A stretch of 64,000 nucleotides of DNA from positions 7,448,284-7,512,283 of the forward strand of contig NC_092654.1 in assembly GCF_032118995.1 (NCBI RefSeq). Direction: 5' to 3'. The DNA comes from Asterias amurensis. Its lineage: Eukaryota; Echinodermata; Asteroidea; Forcipulatida; Asteriidae. The position numbers and the translations under genes are program-made. The notes beneath the pieces were generated by a model. The model saw nothing but the letters and a program-made list of their open reading frames with translations, searched no databases and was not told where the DNA came from. Below are positions 1 through 12,200 of this stretch, piece by piece (position 1 is the first letter of the stretch; each line of letters opens with the position of its first letter).

Positions 1-121
1 GACTCTTATATTAAAACATTCTGACAATGCAATGTACAAACTCAATTCTAAGCACGACAGCGAGTTACTTGTGTATCAGTACAACATTATTGATAATAGT
101 GATATGGCTAAACATACTAAC

Positions 122-3100
122 CTCCTAGATGGAGTGGTACATGTTGGATTCATCTCTGGGGTTCCACTCTCAGGATCCTCTTCCATGAAAGCATCCACTA
201 AGACAACATCACTGTTATTGTCTCTATACTTGGGATCCTGGGGCAACTCCTCAAGATGAGGTCGTCTACTTAATCGAGTGCTTGCACATGTGCTGTGAAG
301 ACACCTTGAAGACTTTCGCACTGACTTTCTTATAGAGGTACGATGGTTATACATAGATGAACGCTTCTTTGAGTGACTCACCACTGCTGAGGAACGACGT
401 GTGGAGCGACGAAGGTTCTTCTGGTAGCCTTGATGCAAAGACGACTGGTTTAGACTGTCATGGGAGATATTACTATGGCACAGACTATCCTCAGATATGT
501 TCTGTTGATCGAGACTGTCTATGGTCATGTTGCCTTGGTTCTGGATATGGTCATCTTGATTGACATTGTTCTTTTGGATCTCTTTCTCGTTTTCTTCCTT
601 GATGGGATCAGGTTCTAAGCTATCTTTAGCAATACTATGCTGCTCCAAGCTATTAATAGCAATACTATGCTGCTCCAAGCGATCAATAGCAATACTATGC
701 TGCTCCAAGCTATTAATAGCAATACTATGCTGCTCCAAGCTATCAACAGCAATACTAGGCTGTTCTATGCTATCTTTAGCAATACTAGGCTGTTCTAGAC
801 TATCTTTAGCAATACTAGGCTGCTCTAAGCTATCTTTAGCAATACAAGGCTGTTCTAAGCTTGATTTAGCAGCACTAGGCTGTTCTATGCTATCTTTAGC
901 AATACTAGGCTGTTCTAGACTATCTTTAGCAATACTAGGCTGCTCTAAGCTATCTTTAGCAATACAAGGCTGTTCTAAGCTTGATTTAGCAGCACTAGGC
1001 TGTTCTATGCTATCTTTAGCAATACTAGGCTGCTCTAAGCTTGATTTAGCAGCACTAGGCTGTTCTATGCTATCTTTAGCAATACAAGGCTGCTCTATGC
1101 TATCTTTAGCAATACTAGGCTGCTCTAAGCTTGATTTAGCAACACTCGGCAGATTAAGACTATCTTCTTCCATGTGCGTCTCTTCTTCATCTTCACAGAT
1201 CGAATCTATGGATGGTTTCAATTCTGAATCTTGGCTAACTTCTGGCTCTTTTGGGGAGTAAGATGCACTTTCCATGATTTTTACCGATGAGCCTCTTTTG
1301 CTTTGGGATACAGTCTCAATCGGCTTGTCTTGTATCTCAATTATTTCACCTTCATTGTTGGTTTGGGTGGACTGTTTAGGGCAGTTGTTTTCTGATAGAT
1401 GTGTCTTTTTAATTTGTGAGACAGCTTTATCATTTGATTGCTCTGTAACTATTTCCTCCTTTTCTTGTGTTTGTGATTTCAAATGCCTCTCCACACTCTT
1501 TGCTGTTTGTTTGGGTTTTCTGCCATTTTTACATGTACGTTTTGGGATGTTTGGGGATTGAAATTCCTCATCCGAGCTTGCGCTCACCTCTGAGATGAGG
1601 TGCTCATGGCGGTTGATGAGCCGCTTAACATGGTCTTTGTAGCGAGACGCAGCATTCTTTCGTTTAGGGCGTTTAGAGGGGGAACTCTCAGTAGGACCAA
1701 CTAAGTCAGGTTGTGATTGACCACTTGAGGGAATGCTCTGTGGATGTTTGCCAGCATCACAATCATCAGATGTATCGGAAATAGTTGAGATGCCTTCTCC
1801 ACTGTTTAGTCTCAACTTCTTTGCTTGTTGCTTTGCCCTCATTCCGGAGCTACGCTTTAAAATCTTCTGGTTTGGGGAGTTGAGTACACCAACGACGTCA
1901 TCTCCAGATGTTACTTTCGTTTTGCATTCATCAGTTTCCATGGGAGCGATTGTTGACATCTTCTCTGAACGCTTTGGTTTGACCTCATTGCTTGAAGAGA
2001 CACTCTCTGCATCCTCTGTGTCATCTGTGCAACTTCCTGTGTCGGTTGAATGTGCAACTGGTATCTGTTCTGAGCTGCCCTGGTGTTCCAACATAGTGAC
2101 TTTCTTGGAGGTGCGTGTGGATCTTGAACGGGTCGTGCGTTTGACATTGTTCTGTGTGGTGATTGTTGTGCGAGAGGCACGGGCGCTCCTTCGTACTGGA
2201 GCAATGGATTGAAGATCCTTAGACAGAATAGATGCTCTGCAGCTTCTGTTGGAATAATTACAGGAAAGACAAAACAAATTAGATACATGTACAGTCTATC
2301 TACACATCAGGGTTCTCTCTTAACAGTGGTCCAATTGCCAGTTAAATCACCTAGCAGGGACATGATTGTTTGTACATCGTACAAGTTCAAAATCCACGAA
2401 CTTTAAAAAGAAACCTTGAAATAGTGGACTAATGACAAATCTGTCTGACCAGCAAAATGACCAGCAAACTGGATCTGCTGGCCAGTCATTGAAAAGTTAG
2501 AGGCGTGATATTTGTTAAAAGGTAGGAACATTTGATTGAGTAGAAGAGCTCACCTGTACATGTATATAGTGCGGTGTAGGCCGGCTTTACATTAATAGAC
2601 TTTCAGGCTATTTTTTTTTTTTAAATCATATATTACAAGCAGGCCTGGGCAAATTATTTGAATATCCGGTTAATGGCGAATAGGTTTTCCTATCCGTAAC
2701 CGCGAATGCCTTTTTTGTCTTAACCGGATATCCGCATAGGGCGCAAATACCTATTTATAAACCGAATAGTTCTGTAATTACAACCAAGCAACCGGATATT
2801 CTTTTAATATCCGAATATCCGCGGACGTCGGGCAACAACTGATAGGAATGTTTTGTCTGAATCCCTATGAAACTTCTATTAAGACAGCATAAAACAGCAT
2901 AAATTAAGTATTTAACTATGCTCACCTCCGTGAAGAGTTCAACCAATGACATTTCTGACGTAATTTGTTCAAAGATTACGAAAGTTTTCATTCACGTAGA
3001 GTCGATCACGATCAAAAGAAAAAGCAAATCACCATCTTTGAATTAGATCCGGTTATTTTTATGAATGAACCGAGTGACACTAAAACTAATATCAATCCGC

Positions 3101-6100
3101 CCATACGATCTCATTCACAAACGAACAGCGCCCTCTAGCGGCAAAAAAATATTTTTAATATTTTTTTATTTTATTTTTTTATAGCGCCCTCTAGCGGCGA
3201 AAAAAACTATTCGAATATCCGGTTAATTTCGGATAGTTGGCCAGCGGTATCCAAATATCAAAATTTCACTATTCGCCCAGCACTTATTACAAGGGCAAAA
3301 AAATAATAATTGGAAATCATACCAAAACAGGAGCATGTCAGTTAGCACTGGGGGCCTTACATTTTGTGTACTACAGTGATGTCCTGGATATCAGGGTCCA
3401 TTTCTGGGGCAGACAATTTTCAAGGCTTTATAACTCAAATCTTACCAGCAAGAAGCCACTAATTTCAACAGATTCACACTCCATGGCAGCAAACATTTTT
3501 CTGAGGCGGGTTTTGGTCAGCATATTTTCTTCACAAATCTGTCATTTTTGGGAAATAATGCAGCTCCAAACGTTAACAAATTTACGTATGCAATAAACTC
3601 AGCATACTGATTACTTACCTCTTGTTTCTGACCGGAAGCTGATTCTCTACATCATCTGGGTGTATAGTAGACACCCTCTTGATTCGCTGTCGTCTCCTTT
3701 TCATAGCCGGTGTCTTAGGGAAGATGGCTACCTCTTCTCTGTTTTTAAAGAAATTTGAAAAGACACAGAAATGTGTGAACAACTTCTGAACAGCAATGAT
3801 TAAAGAGAACATTATGCATCACACTGCTCGCCTCACATGCTCAAATAACAAGCATCATTATCCACATGAAATGTATAAGGAAACAAATTTTAAAACAATG
3901 TTTTTGACTTTGAGGATTTCTTCTTTATTGTAAGCAGAATAATAAATGTTAAAAATCTTTACTCCAACCAGGAAACCGTTTCCTAAAAGTGTGATCTAAA
4001 TTTACCTGCCAAATTGTTGTTTTGCATCCTCTAAAACATCAGCCAACCATTTCATATTAGCGTTCCAACTCTCTTCAAATTTAAGTATTTTTGCTGACGC
4101 CATCAAGTGGAGGGAGAACCCTGGTAGTTCGTCCATGGTAAGTGCTGATGGTAGCATTGCTATAAAAAAAAACAGAGAACATTGGTATGAATAGTTGATA
4201 TAAATGTCAATGATACAAAAAATGACTTTCCAGACTTCAGATCCTTTTGGCAACAATGTAGGACAAACACAATGATTGACACAAACTATTAATAATACAT
4301 GGTGATTCTTAGACAAACTTTTGCAAGCTATTTCCTGATGCCTTGCTGCTTGCTAAAAGAAAATCAGGTGCACACCGTTCATGTAGATATGGATCATAGC
4401 AGGAAGGAAGGCTTGGCATGGGTTTAAACCTCCCAGCATCCACATGTTGTGCAGTGTACATGTATTTCTGTAGTTAGCAGTTAGAGCCACTAACTAACTA
4501 AAGGATTCGGGTACTTTTTCAAAATGTCCACAGATTTACATTAACAAAAACTAACAGGGTTTGAAGATAATGATAGTTGAAAGCTTCCCTTCAAATATAA
4601 CTAACTGAGGTTGTGTAGTTTTTGAGAAATGAGTAAAATAAGTCACAAAATAATTTTCGTCTCAGGAAGACGAAAACTATTTTAGCATGTAAAATCCCAT
4701 TAACCAATACCAAAACCATCGCATAACTGGTTAGTACGTTTTTACATGCTAAAACTGAGACGAAAATTATTTGTTTGACTCATTTCTCAAAAACTACAGC
4801 ACCTCAGTAAGTAAAATTTCAAGGGAAGCTTTCTACTATAATAATCTTCAAACTGTGTAAGTTTAATGTAAATCTGTAGACATTGTGTTTTGTGTCAGGA
4901 AAAAGTACATGACCCTTTTAAAAGCACCTGTCTCCAAGCCTGTCTAAAGGTAAGGCTAGTTGCCCGGTTAACACACAATTCATCAGATTAATAATAACCA
5001 CTAGTTGAGAACCGATTCAACACACTTTGATTCCCATTCATAAATACCTTTTCGGTCAAAAAACATTAACACTTCTTGGTAGTTCAGCGGTGCTTACGCG
5101 CTAAGCAGGTGCTTTTGTTTTGTTTCTTCTGCGTACCGACGAACAGGCTACACTAAACAGCATACCATATTCCACAAAATGAGTTTCCTTAACAACGGAT
5201 ATGGCACACGCCGTACGTGTGCCGTAACCCCGACTGTTTCCCATAACATCATAAAACATAAATAAGTGATTTGCATATATGATAGGAAGAAATAACCTTT
5301 CCACATAAAAATATTTCAAATCTACTATGGGGATTCAATAAAATAACAAAAATATACATTTTCTGAGACTTCAATTTTAGTACAAAAACGTAAAAATTTT
5401 CATCAAAAAACCTCTCGAAATATTTGTTTTAACTAATGATAAACAATTAGCCTGATCGATAGTGTAAACCTGTATGATCCTCAAAATTAACTCATTTATT
5501 TCATCAACATTGAGGGTTAGTTTTTATTTAATTTTTAAAAAGGACACCCACACCACAGTTCATTATGTACTCAAAACATGGGAAAAGTTTCCGTATGGCG
5601 CCACCACTTTTTCATTCGAAATAAAATAATATAGTATCTAATTTACCTCATTGACATATCCCTTTTTGTAAAAATGAGTGAAAAAGTGGTGGCTCCATAC
5701 GGAAAGTTATCCAAAACATGTTTTGGTGCGCGCATACCATGAATATTTGCAAAGAAACTAAAGCACTTTTTAAAATCCTATTAAAATTGATATATTTATT
5801 TATCGAGTCATCAATCCACCAACCATGCCAACCGGATAACTTTCCGTATGGCGCCACCACTTTTTCACTCATTTTTACAAAAAGGGATATATCAATCAGG
5901 TAAATTAGATACTATATTATTTTATTTTATTTTATTTCGAATGAAAAAGTGGTGGCGCCATACGGAAACTTTTCCATTTGCTTACCCATAAATTTATTCC
6001 ATTCCAAAAAAGTAGATGCACTAAATTTTAAAAATAAAACGGCCTCTGCTGATTCTGAATCTGATTGTCCGCCGTACGTTCTTAAAATCTAATCAATCGC

Positions 6101-6235
6101 GCTAAGTATTTGCTAAATATACTCCTAAAATAATGTCACAGCGTATATGATTTGGTCATGGGATATAGTATTACTACACAATAAGAAGAAATTGTTTCAA
6201 AATAAAGGCATTTTTGCTAAAAACTTACCTGTCAT
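122..6235 (-). CDS. INCENP: Inner centromere protein (INCENP-like), 5' part; runs off the left edge
   Basis: Scaffold of the chromosomal passenger complex; in the family the N-terminus binds survivin and borealin and a C-terminal IN-box binds Aurora B. Coding exons read from frame and splice sites: 6235-6229 (ATG plus 4 nt), 4159-4006, 3738-3619 and 2245-122, giving at least 801 codons. The donor at 121-120 (AG|GTTAGT) sends the rest, including the expected helical region and IN-box, outside the window. Residues 11-64 resemble the INCENP CEN box: an acidic amphipathic helix with WLADVLEDAKQQF, then GREEVAIFPKTP and a basic run KRRRQRIKR. The PKTP threonine (residue 63) aligns with the human CDK1 site T59. 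The rest is Ser/Lys/Arg-rich and low complexity, with a 10-residue tandem array. The methionine at 2277 lies in the intron and is not a start. Identity rests on the short N-terminus, so another coiled passenger-type protein cannot be excluded. Confidence 0.75.
606..1160 (-). repeat. In-frame 30-bp tandem repeat inside INCENP exon 4 (10-aa unit)
   Basis: About 17 units of exactly 30 bp follow each other with no indels. They encode variants of DSLEQPSIAK, alternating SLEQ/SIEQ, PS/PC/HS and AKD/AKS. The variants recur in blocks about 120 bp long, which implies several rounds of unequal exchange. The last units (606-760) change to SLEQHSIAI forms and grade into decayed copies (SLDQQNISEDSL) further downstream. 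Every unit keeps a Ser followed two residues later by Glu. Confidence 0.93.
2640..3285. mobile_element. Non-autonomous hAT-like DNA element with 8-bp target duplication
   Basis: The element begins CAGGCCTGGGC and ends with the inverse of AAGTGCTGGGC. It is flanked on both sides by the perfect direct repeat ATTACAAG (2632-2639 and 3286-3293). Subterminal 'gaatatccggttaa' motifs recur in both orientations. It has no transposase ORF. The 8-bp duplication and CAGG...CTGGGC ends fit hAT. It lies in INCENP intron 3 and carries two copies of GCGCCCTCTAGCGGC (3128-3142, 3184-3198). Confidence 0.75.
4500..4921. mobile_element. Palindromic MITE in the INCENP 5' intron
   Basis: The two arms are inverted copies of each other around about 4715. 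The left arm starts AAGGATTCGGGTAC and the right arm ends GTACATGACCCTTTTA. Shared blocks include CACAGATTTACAT and GAGACGAAAA. There is no coding capacity. A truncated relative lies at 52258-52400. Confidence 0.75.
5581..5975. mobile_element. Large foldback element (TTTCCGTATGGCGCC arms)
   Basis: It starts GGAAAAGTTTCCGTATGG and ends with the inverse at 5975. A second inverted pair of the same motif sits inside it (about 5694 and 5838), so the element is a double palindrome. A related half-element recurs at 61715-61910. It is non-coding. Confidence 0.8.
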
Positions 6236-6400
6236 CGCAGAGAAAAACGTCGATGGTCGACGGGGACGTCTTGTGTGTCCTTTCAAAATTCGTACATGAA
6301 GAGTACCAACCAATCAGATTGTGCTGTTCCTATGACGTATTCGTCAGATTTGTTATGCCCGTGTAGTTGGTGTCAGGTTTCCAAAGCCAGTACAGCGTTT
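6236..6400 (-). promoter_or_regulatory. Likely INCENP promoter with CCAAT box and CHR-like element
   Basis: Upstream of the ATG at 6235, reading the minus strand, there is a CHR-type TTTGAA at 6287-6282 and an inverted CCAAT (ATTGG) at 6314-6310, about 25 bp apart. A CRE-like TGACGT lies at 6333-6338. CCAAT boxes next to a CHR close to the start are typical of G2/M genes controlled by NF-Y and DREAM/MuvB, the class to which INCENP belongs. I see no TATA box. Such short motifs also arise by chance. Confidence 0.4.
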
Positions 6401-6540
6401 CGTACCCAAGATGTTCGATCTCCTTTAACGCACATACGCCGATAATCTGTGCACGCCAGAATCGATAAAGGTTGTCAAACCTCCGGGAGCTCGATTTCTC
6501 GATTTCTATTTGGCAAACCTGTGGTGGCCGCGAAAGATAC

Positions 6541-6571
6541 TATTTTTTTTTTTTTTGGGGGGGGGGGGGGC
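6541..6571. repeat. Poly-T followed by poly-G homopolymer run
   Basis: A run of about 16 T is followed by about 14 G and then a GC-rich tail (cgcgggcc). Prone to assembly or polymerase error. No function is inferred. Confidence 0.9.
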
Positions 6572-7006
6572 GCGGGCCGCACACAATTTTGTTTTTTGTA
6601 CACACTAGGCCCTATAATTGCCAATGGAGTGCTGCTTTTAAATCGATTCAAAAAGTAAATCCTTGGAAAAATCAGGAAAATGTTTTAGGATGGCAATAAT
6701 TTCATACTACAGAAACTTACTTGCAACCGGGCCTCCTTCTACACTAGAGCCATTGAGAAAAATTAGAGAGCCTATTTTCAGGCTGTTGTAGGCTTTGGTG
6801 ATTTGTGGGCTCAATTTCACAGAGCAGCTTTTTATTTTTAAGCTCAAAAGGTTGCTGAACAACAATGTGTTAAGTAGAATAAAGTTACCGGCCAAATACC
6901 ATACTTCCTCCCATTTGCTAAGTCGCATCCTTTCTGCTTATAAAAGCGCCTACAATTCTATGACATTTTGCCCTGGTAAGGTAGCTAGACCATACTCACA
7001 TTTGCA

Positions 7007-7388
7007 AAGACATTGGACACTATTGGTAATTGTCAAAGACCAGTCTCCTGACTTTGCGTATCTCAACATATGCATAAAATAACAAACCTGTAAAAATTTG
7101 AGCTCAATTGGTCTTCAAAGTTGCGAGATAATAATGAAAGAAAAAACACCCTTGTCACACGAAGTTGCGTGCATTTGGATGCTTGATTTCGTGACCTCAA
7201 ATTCAAATTCTGAGGTCTCAAAATCAAATTCGTGGATAATGACTTCTTTCTCGAAAACTACATCATTTCAGAGGGAGCAAATTCTCACACCATTTTATAC
7301 TAACAACCTCTCCCCATTACTCGTTACCAAGTAAGGTTTTATGCTAATAATTATTTTTGGTAATTACCAATAGTGTCCACTGCCTTTA
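7007..7388. mobile_element. Palindromic MITE, GGCAGTGGACACTATTGG family
   Basis: It starts with a form of CATTGGACACTATTGGTAAT and ends ATAGTGTCCACTGCCTTT, with inverted arms meeting at 'tcaaattctgaggtctcaaa'. Other copies in the window are at 15446-15802, 20411-20947, 33377-33762, 35848-36033 (half), 45185-45552, 62701-63081 and 63505-63790 (truncated). The degenerate half at 7500-7650 belongs to the same family. Confidence 0.85.
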
Positions 7389-8646
7389 ACACATACAAAT
7401 ATTGCCTTGGTAAAGCAGAAACAAGGTACTAGCCAAACAATTAAGTACCATGTCATTTACATATGTTGAAAGGTGCTAAGCAATATTTAAAGACTTTAGA
7501 AAGAAGGACATGTTTGACATTACTCTCTTGCAACTTCAAACCAACCGAGTCAAAATGTTCACAAGTTTGATATTCTGTGCATGTGTTAGGATACACCAAA
7601 TGAAAATACTGGTCTTTGACAATTACCAAAGTTACCAAGTGCCTTAACAAAGAGGTGTGTTTGCCAGTTGCGTCTGTACCTGGTTGGACTCCAACAGACT
7701 CCGACCTACTAGCTCAGCCTGCACAGGTAAATACCTGTATATACTGTAGGCCACTAAATACAACAGTGCTAACAAAACATCAAAAGAAAAATACACCATA
7801 TCACCTAGGTTTTATTTTGTGTAATTTTTCCTATATTTTATTTATTTCCTTTCAAAGTACAACTAGCTCAGTACATTTAATAATGACATTCTTTATTTTG
7901 GAGGTAAATATGAGATTGTTCAATGCTATTGGTTATGACAGGTAATGGACTTGAAACATTATCGGATGTTTTTACTTCAAGACAGGAAAAGACAGTGAGC
8001 ATAAAACTATAAAAAGAAAGAATCAAATATCACAGGATAACCATGTCAAGAAGACACACAAGAAGGGCAAAATTGACCCCCAAAATCTTTAAAAGGAAGA
8101 AACAATAGGTCTACTGGTTGGAAAGTTGTTTAATGTAGTAATATAATTAGAACAAAACTGAAATAAACTACACGGCTGCACATGATTTTGTGAAAACAGT
8201 ATGAGGTTTATACATGTAGTTTCAATTGTATATTAAAAGTTGCCCATATGCTAGTTGAATATATTTCTCAAAATAAATGAGAATGTTTCAAGTAAACACA
8301 CTTTGCAGATTAGCAGTTAGTGAGGATTCAAATACTTAACTAGAGTACAGGTTAATTAAACTACAACAGTTGATACATACACAACACAATACACCAACCA
8401 CAGGCACAATGCATGTTGATTTCTCAAACCAAATTCAAGTCTTTTAAGAAAACCTCACCTCCATTTCCACCACCAAAACTCTTTATCCCCTAAGCCCAAA
8501 GCATACTAAATTGAAACAAAATGGTTCAGTTGGTTATACTGACAAACCAAGGAGACATTATGACTAGAAAATGGTAAATAAACCCAGATTTTGGCTTCAA
8601 TGTTGCATGAAATAGCCAACCTTACCCCATAAATCTCCTCAATAAA

Positions 8647-8813
8647 GCCTGGTTCATACTCCTGCCAATGCAGATGCGATATGAATTTTGACGTCACAAA
8701 TTCGCAAAAGAATAATTAGAAAGAGTTGAAATGTGCTCAACTCCTGCGAAACATTCGCAGCGAAACAGGGCTGTGGCGTTGAAATTCACTTTGCATTCGC
8801 AGAAGTATGAACT
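8647..8813. mobile_element. Short foldback element (GGTTCATACT arms)
   Basis: The left end CCTGGTTCATACTCC pairs with the right end GAAGTATGAAC. Internal 'gcgaa/attcgc' and 'tgacgtca' blocks are shared with the foldback at 15802-15908, so both belong to one small palindromic family. Confidence 0.6.
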
Positions 8814-9295
8814 GGACTAAACCCTATGGCACAGTCCTGCACATGTCTTGTCCTCTAAACACCAAGACTACACATTCTATTATCACAATTCCTTCCTTGA
8901 GTTACTTGTTCGGGGGAAGTGTCAACATCAAGTGTTTTGGGGTTCCCATTGCGGGTGAACATTTATCTTCTCGAATAGTATTTTCTTTCTCACTTCATTA
9001 GGCACCATGGCTAATGTTCATCCAGGCAAACTTGACTTTCATAAATTTTTGCTTGTAGATATTTTAGAAAAAAGATGTTATAATTAGGCCGCTCATACTA
9101 TTAAGTGACCAATTTTTAAAAATCACAACATTTTGCAAATCATTTGTTATACAAACTATTCAAAAAAACCTAAAATAAAAAAAAATAGTATGAAAAAAAG
9201 TTGTTTGATTACTCAGGTTAGATCGGACGTGTAATAACAATCACATGCTTCTGTGTCAATGCAAGTGCAGTGAATCCAGCTAGGTGTGACCAGCT

Positions 9296-12200
9296 TTAGG
9301 ATCGAGATCCTTTATCCTTCTTCTGACTAAGGTTGATCTTATCCCCAAGACTCAATGCCATCCCTTGACTCTTAGCTCGGATGCGGATATGTCCACATAC
9401 TGCAGTCTCAGGGGACGAGTTACTAGGCTTCTCAATGCTCACATTAGCAAGGGCATCCTCACCAAAGATGGAACGAGCGTACAGGTTGGCTGCCATGAAA
9501 CCACATTCTCCTGAAATGGCCTGCAATACAAAAAGGAAACAACTGTCACTGAAGGAAAATGGGCATCTCAGTCACTTACTGTTACAGCCAACAGGGTCAT
9601 TAGTTAAACAGAAATTTATTTATGGACAATAAAAATTGTTTCAAAACGCATCAAAAACCTCTTCAGTATACTTCAAACTCACATGAGGTACACAGGAGAT
9701 GTTGCTGGTTAATGTGGAGATACGAATATTTCCCCCCAAAAAGATCAATTTTTGGCTAAAAATGATGCCTAAAATCCTCCGCTCACGACTTCAGCCTCTG
9801 TTGTTGAAGAGTCTTCGCTCGTGGAGCCCATTGAACAAATTTGCTAAACGAATCGGGACTAACTTGTGTGCAATGTGTGTTTTGCGCTCTGCCGAATTGT
9901 CTGCTGAATCTGCTGGGAGAGCAAAAGCGTGCGCAATCAACAAATTTGCGCTATGTTTGTACGGCAGCTCAAGTTGATGATTCTGATAAACTGCGTGCAA
10001 TCTGAAGACTGTGCAAACCTTGTAGATTGCGTTTTTTGTGTACACGTGCGCAATATGGCAATGCATACGGTCGTATTTTTTTTTTTTTTTTTTCCCGGTC
10101 TGGCCCCAATGCGTGAGAAAATGGTTGCTGTGTGTGTGAGCGTGAGACAGACCCCTAATGCATGAGTCTCACACCTAATGCGTGAGACTTGGTAGGTCTG
10201 AGCCTTGCCTGTTGTGGCTTTCCGATCCATCTCTGATCCCGACCAAGGACACCTCCTCGGATTGTAAAGAAACCTCCTCAAATTATATACACCTTTATCA
10301 AAAAAATAATCTCCATCTCTATCTATTTATTATATCCATCTCAAATCTTTGTATGCCATCTCTAAAAAGGTGCAATTATTATGTCATTCAAGACTTAGAG
10401 TGATGTTATGTACCATGCCGTTAGCAACGAACCTGATACTCCAACTATCAACCAACTCTTCAAAAGTGTAAATCACTGTGGTCCTTTGGAGTAATATCGA
10501 TGATTGCAGCATGTATTCAACTTTAGTCAGTACCTTGTCTGCTTTTTACCCAAAATGTTAGATCATTGGGACAATTTTTTGTAAAAAAAAGATTTTAAAA
10601 ACTCCAACCCCAATCCCCAGGGGAATGGTTCCATTAACGATTGGTAATCAAAATAAAACCCTAACAAGATGTGCACACATTCTGAAACGGCCATTTTGAA
10701 ACACTGCCTTGAACATCCATCTAAAATCTCACTACTCAAGATCCTGGTTAATATAAACTTGATACGAGTTAATAGGTGGAAATTTGCATCGGGAACAAAG
10801 AATTTTAATTTTGCTTTTTACTCATACAAACCGTATGTGTCTTAGCACTGTATACTCAGTACTTACCAGAGCTCTGCCAAAAAAATCACAGGCATATTAC
10901 TCCGGTAGCATGTAAACCCACAACCTTGCATTGTAGAGCAGTATCCTACCAACTAGACCACCGAGATTACCCAGTTACCTATATTTGATAGGAGTTCTTA
11001 CCTTTTCTGGAGTCAAGCAGCGCATATTGGTTGATCGCAGGACATGTTTCAAGTATTCATTCAGATCATTGATGTTGGTGTTGACCGTAACCTTAACAAA
11101 TGAAAGATATGATACAAGAATTAACCCAAAATATCTACAGAGAAACGTATAAATGGACAAAGAGTGGAGGATGAGGCTATTATTCAATATCACTTTAGAC
11201 CAACTTAATGGCAAGACTAACTTGGCATTCAAAGTTATTTATATTGTAACATTTCATAATAATAATAAAAATACATTTTCCAATGCTAATCAAGGCCTTT
11301 AAACATTTGATACAGGATGATATCTCACTGAACAAACATTTTCAAACTGAGAAATGGTGGACAATTTCTTTATATCTGTTTCAGAATTTTTTTGTAATGT
11401 CCCTCTATGGTTTGGTCGATCATGTCAGTTAATAATTACATCCAGACATTGTGATGGCATGTCATGGCCGCGACGTCTAGTTCACTGGACCCAAGCTCTG
11501 CATTCTGCTCTACCAGATAGGCTCCTAGTGGATTATACCAATGCCTACATCCTTACAGACTGTAAAAAGGGTAAATAACCCTGTTTCAGCACCAGGAGTA
11601 GGTGGTAATTGATTGGGGTTGATAGTCCATATTGGTTAAGTGTAGCCATCACTTTGTAGTGGCCTTCTGGCCTTATGCTGTAACAAAATTAAATTCACAA
11701 ATTACAGAAAAGTTATCACATATGCATAGTTGCTACCTTATTTTCCCACTCAAACTCGGCCCACATACTGCGGAATTCTTGGTCCGTACAGGAAGCAGGG
11801 ATGATGTAATCCATGATATCAATGTGAATATCATTCAAGACGACGACATTACGATCATTAGCAGCACCAGACACATCATACACTGAATAAAGAAATCACA
11901 TCAAGTCATGTTAATAGAAGTCTCAAAGCCCTCTTTTTAACCTCACTTTATGCAGAGAAAGAGAGTAAGCTTACCAACTAAATAATCAACAGAGAAACAT
12001 ACAATATGTCATCTGGCAACTTTAAAAATGCAAAAATATATAGAATTCAATAAAAAAAATTGCTTCATAAGCTTGTCAAAAATAATTAACAATAAAAGAA
12101 CCCATCCAATCAATGAAGACTTTAATGAGGTTGGATAGATTTCACATTGTTTGTAATATGTAAATGTAAACTTATTAGGTTCCAGGCGCCGAAATAACCC

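Larger units (their letters stand above)
6400..9295. other. Intergenic region between INCENP and COPB1: repeats only
   Basis: I see no credible coding exon here. It holds a poly-T/poly-G run, one full and one decayed copy of the GGCAGTGGACACTATTGG palindromic MITE, a foldback around 8650-8813 and AT-rich sequence. The COPB1 3' UTR must lie in its right-hand part. I could not fix the poly(A) site. Confidence 0.6.

Noticed and set aside
560-1261. 233-codon plus-strand ORF with SLAILGCSKL repeats
   Set aside because: It is the antisense shadow of the INCENP 30-bp repeat. The minus frame continues for over 2 kb, joins cleanly to upstream exons and has an INCENP-like N-terminus.
1911-2288. 125-codon minus-strand ORF overlapping INCENP exon 4
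   Set aside because: Alternate-frame shadow; the in-frame exon 4 reading joins exon 3 in phase.
9791-10281. Overlapping short ORFs of about 80-115 codons on both strands near 9.8-10.3 kb
   Set aside because: They lie in the last COPB1 intron, in a locally GC-richer repeat-like stretch with 'gcgcaa/ttgcgc' motifs, and lack conserved features.
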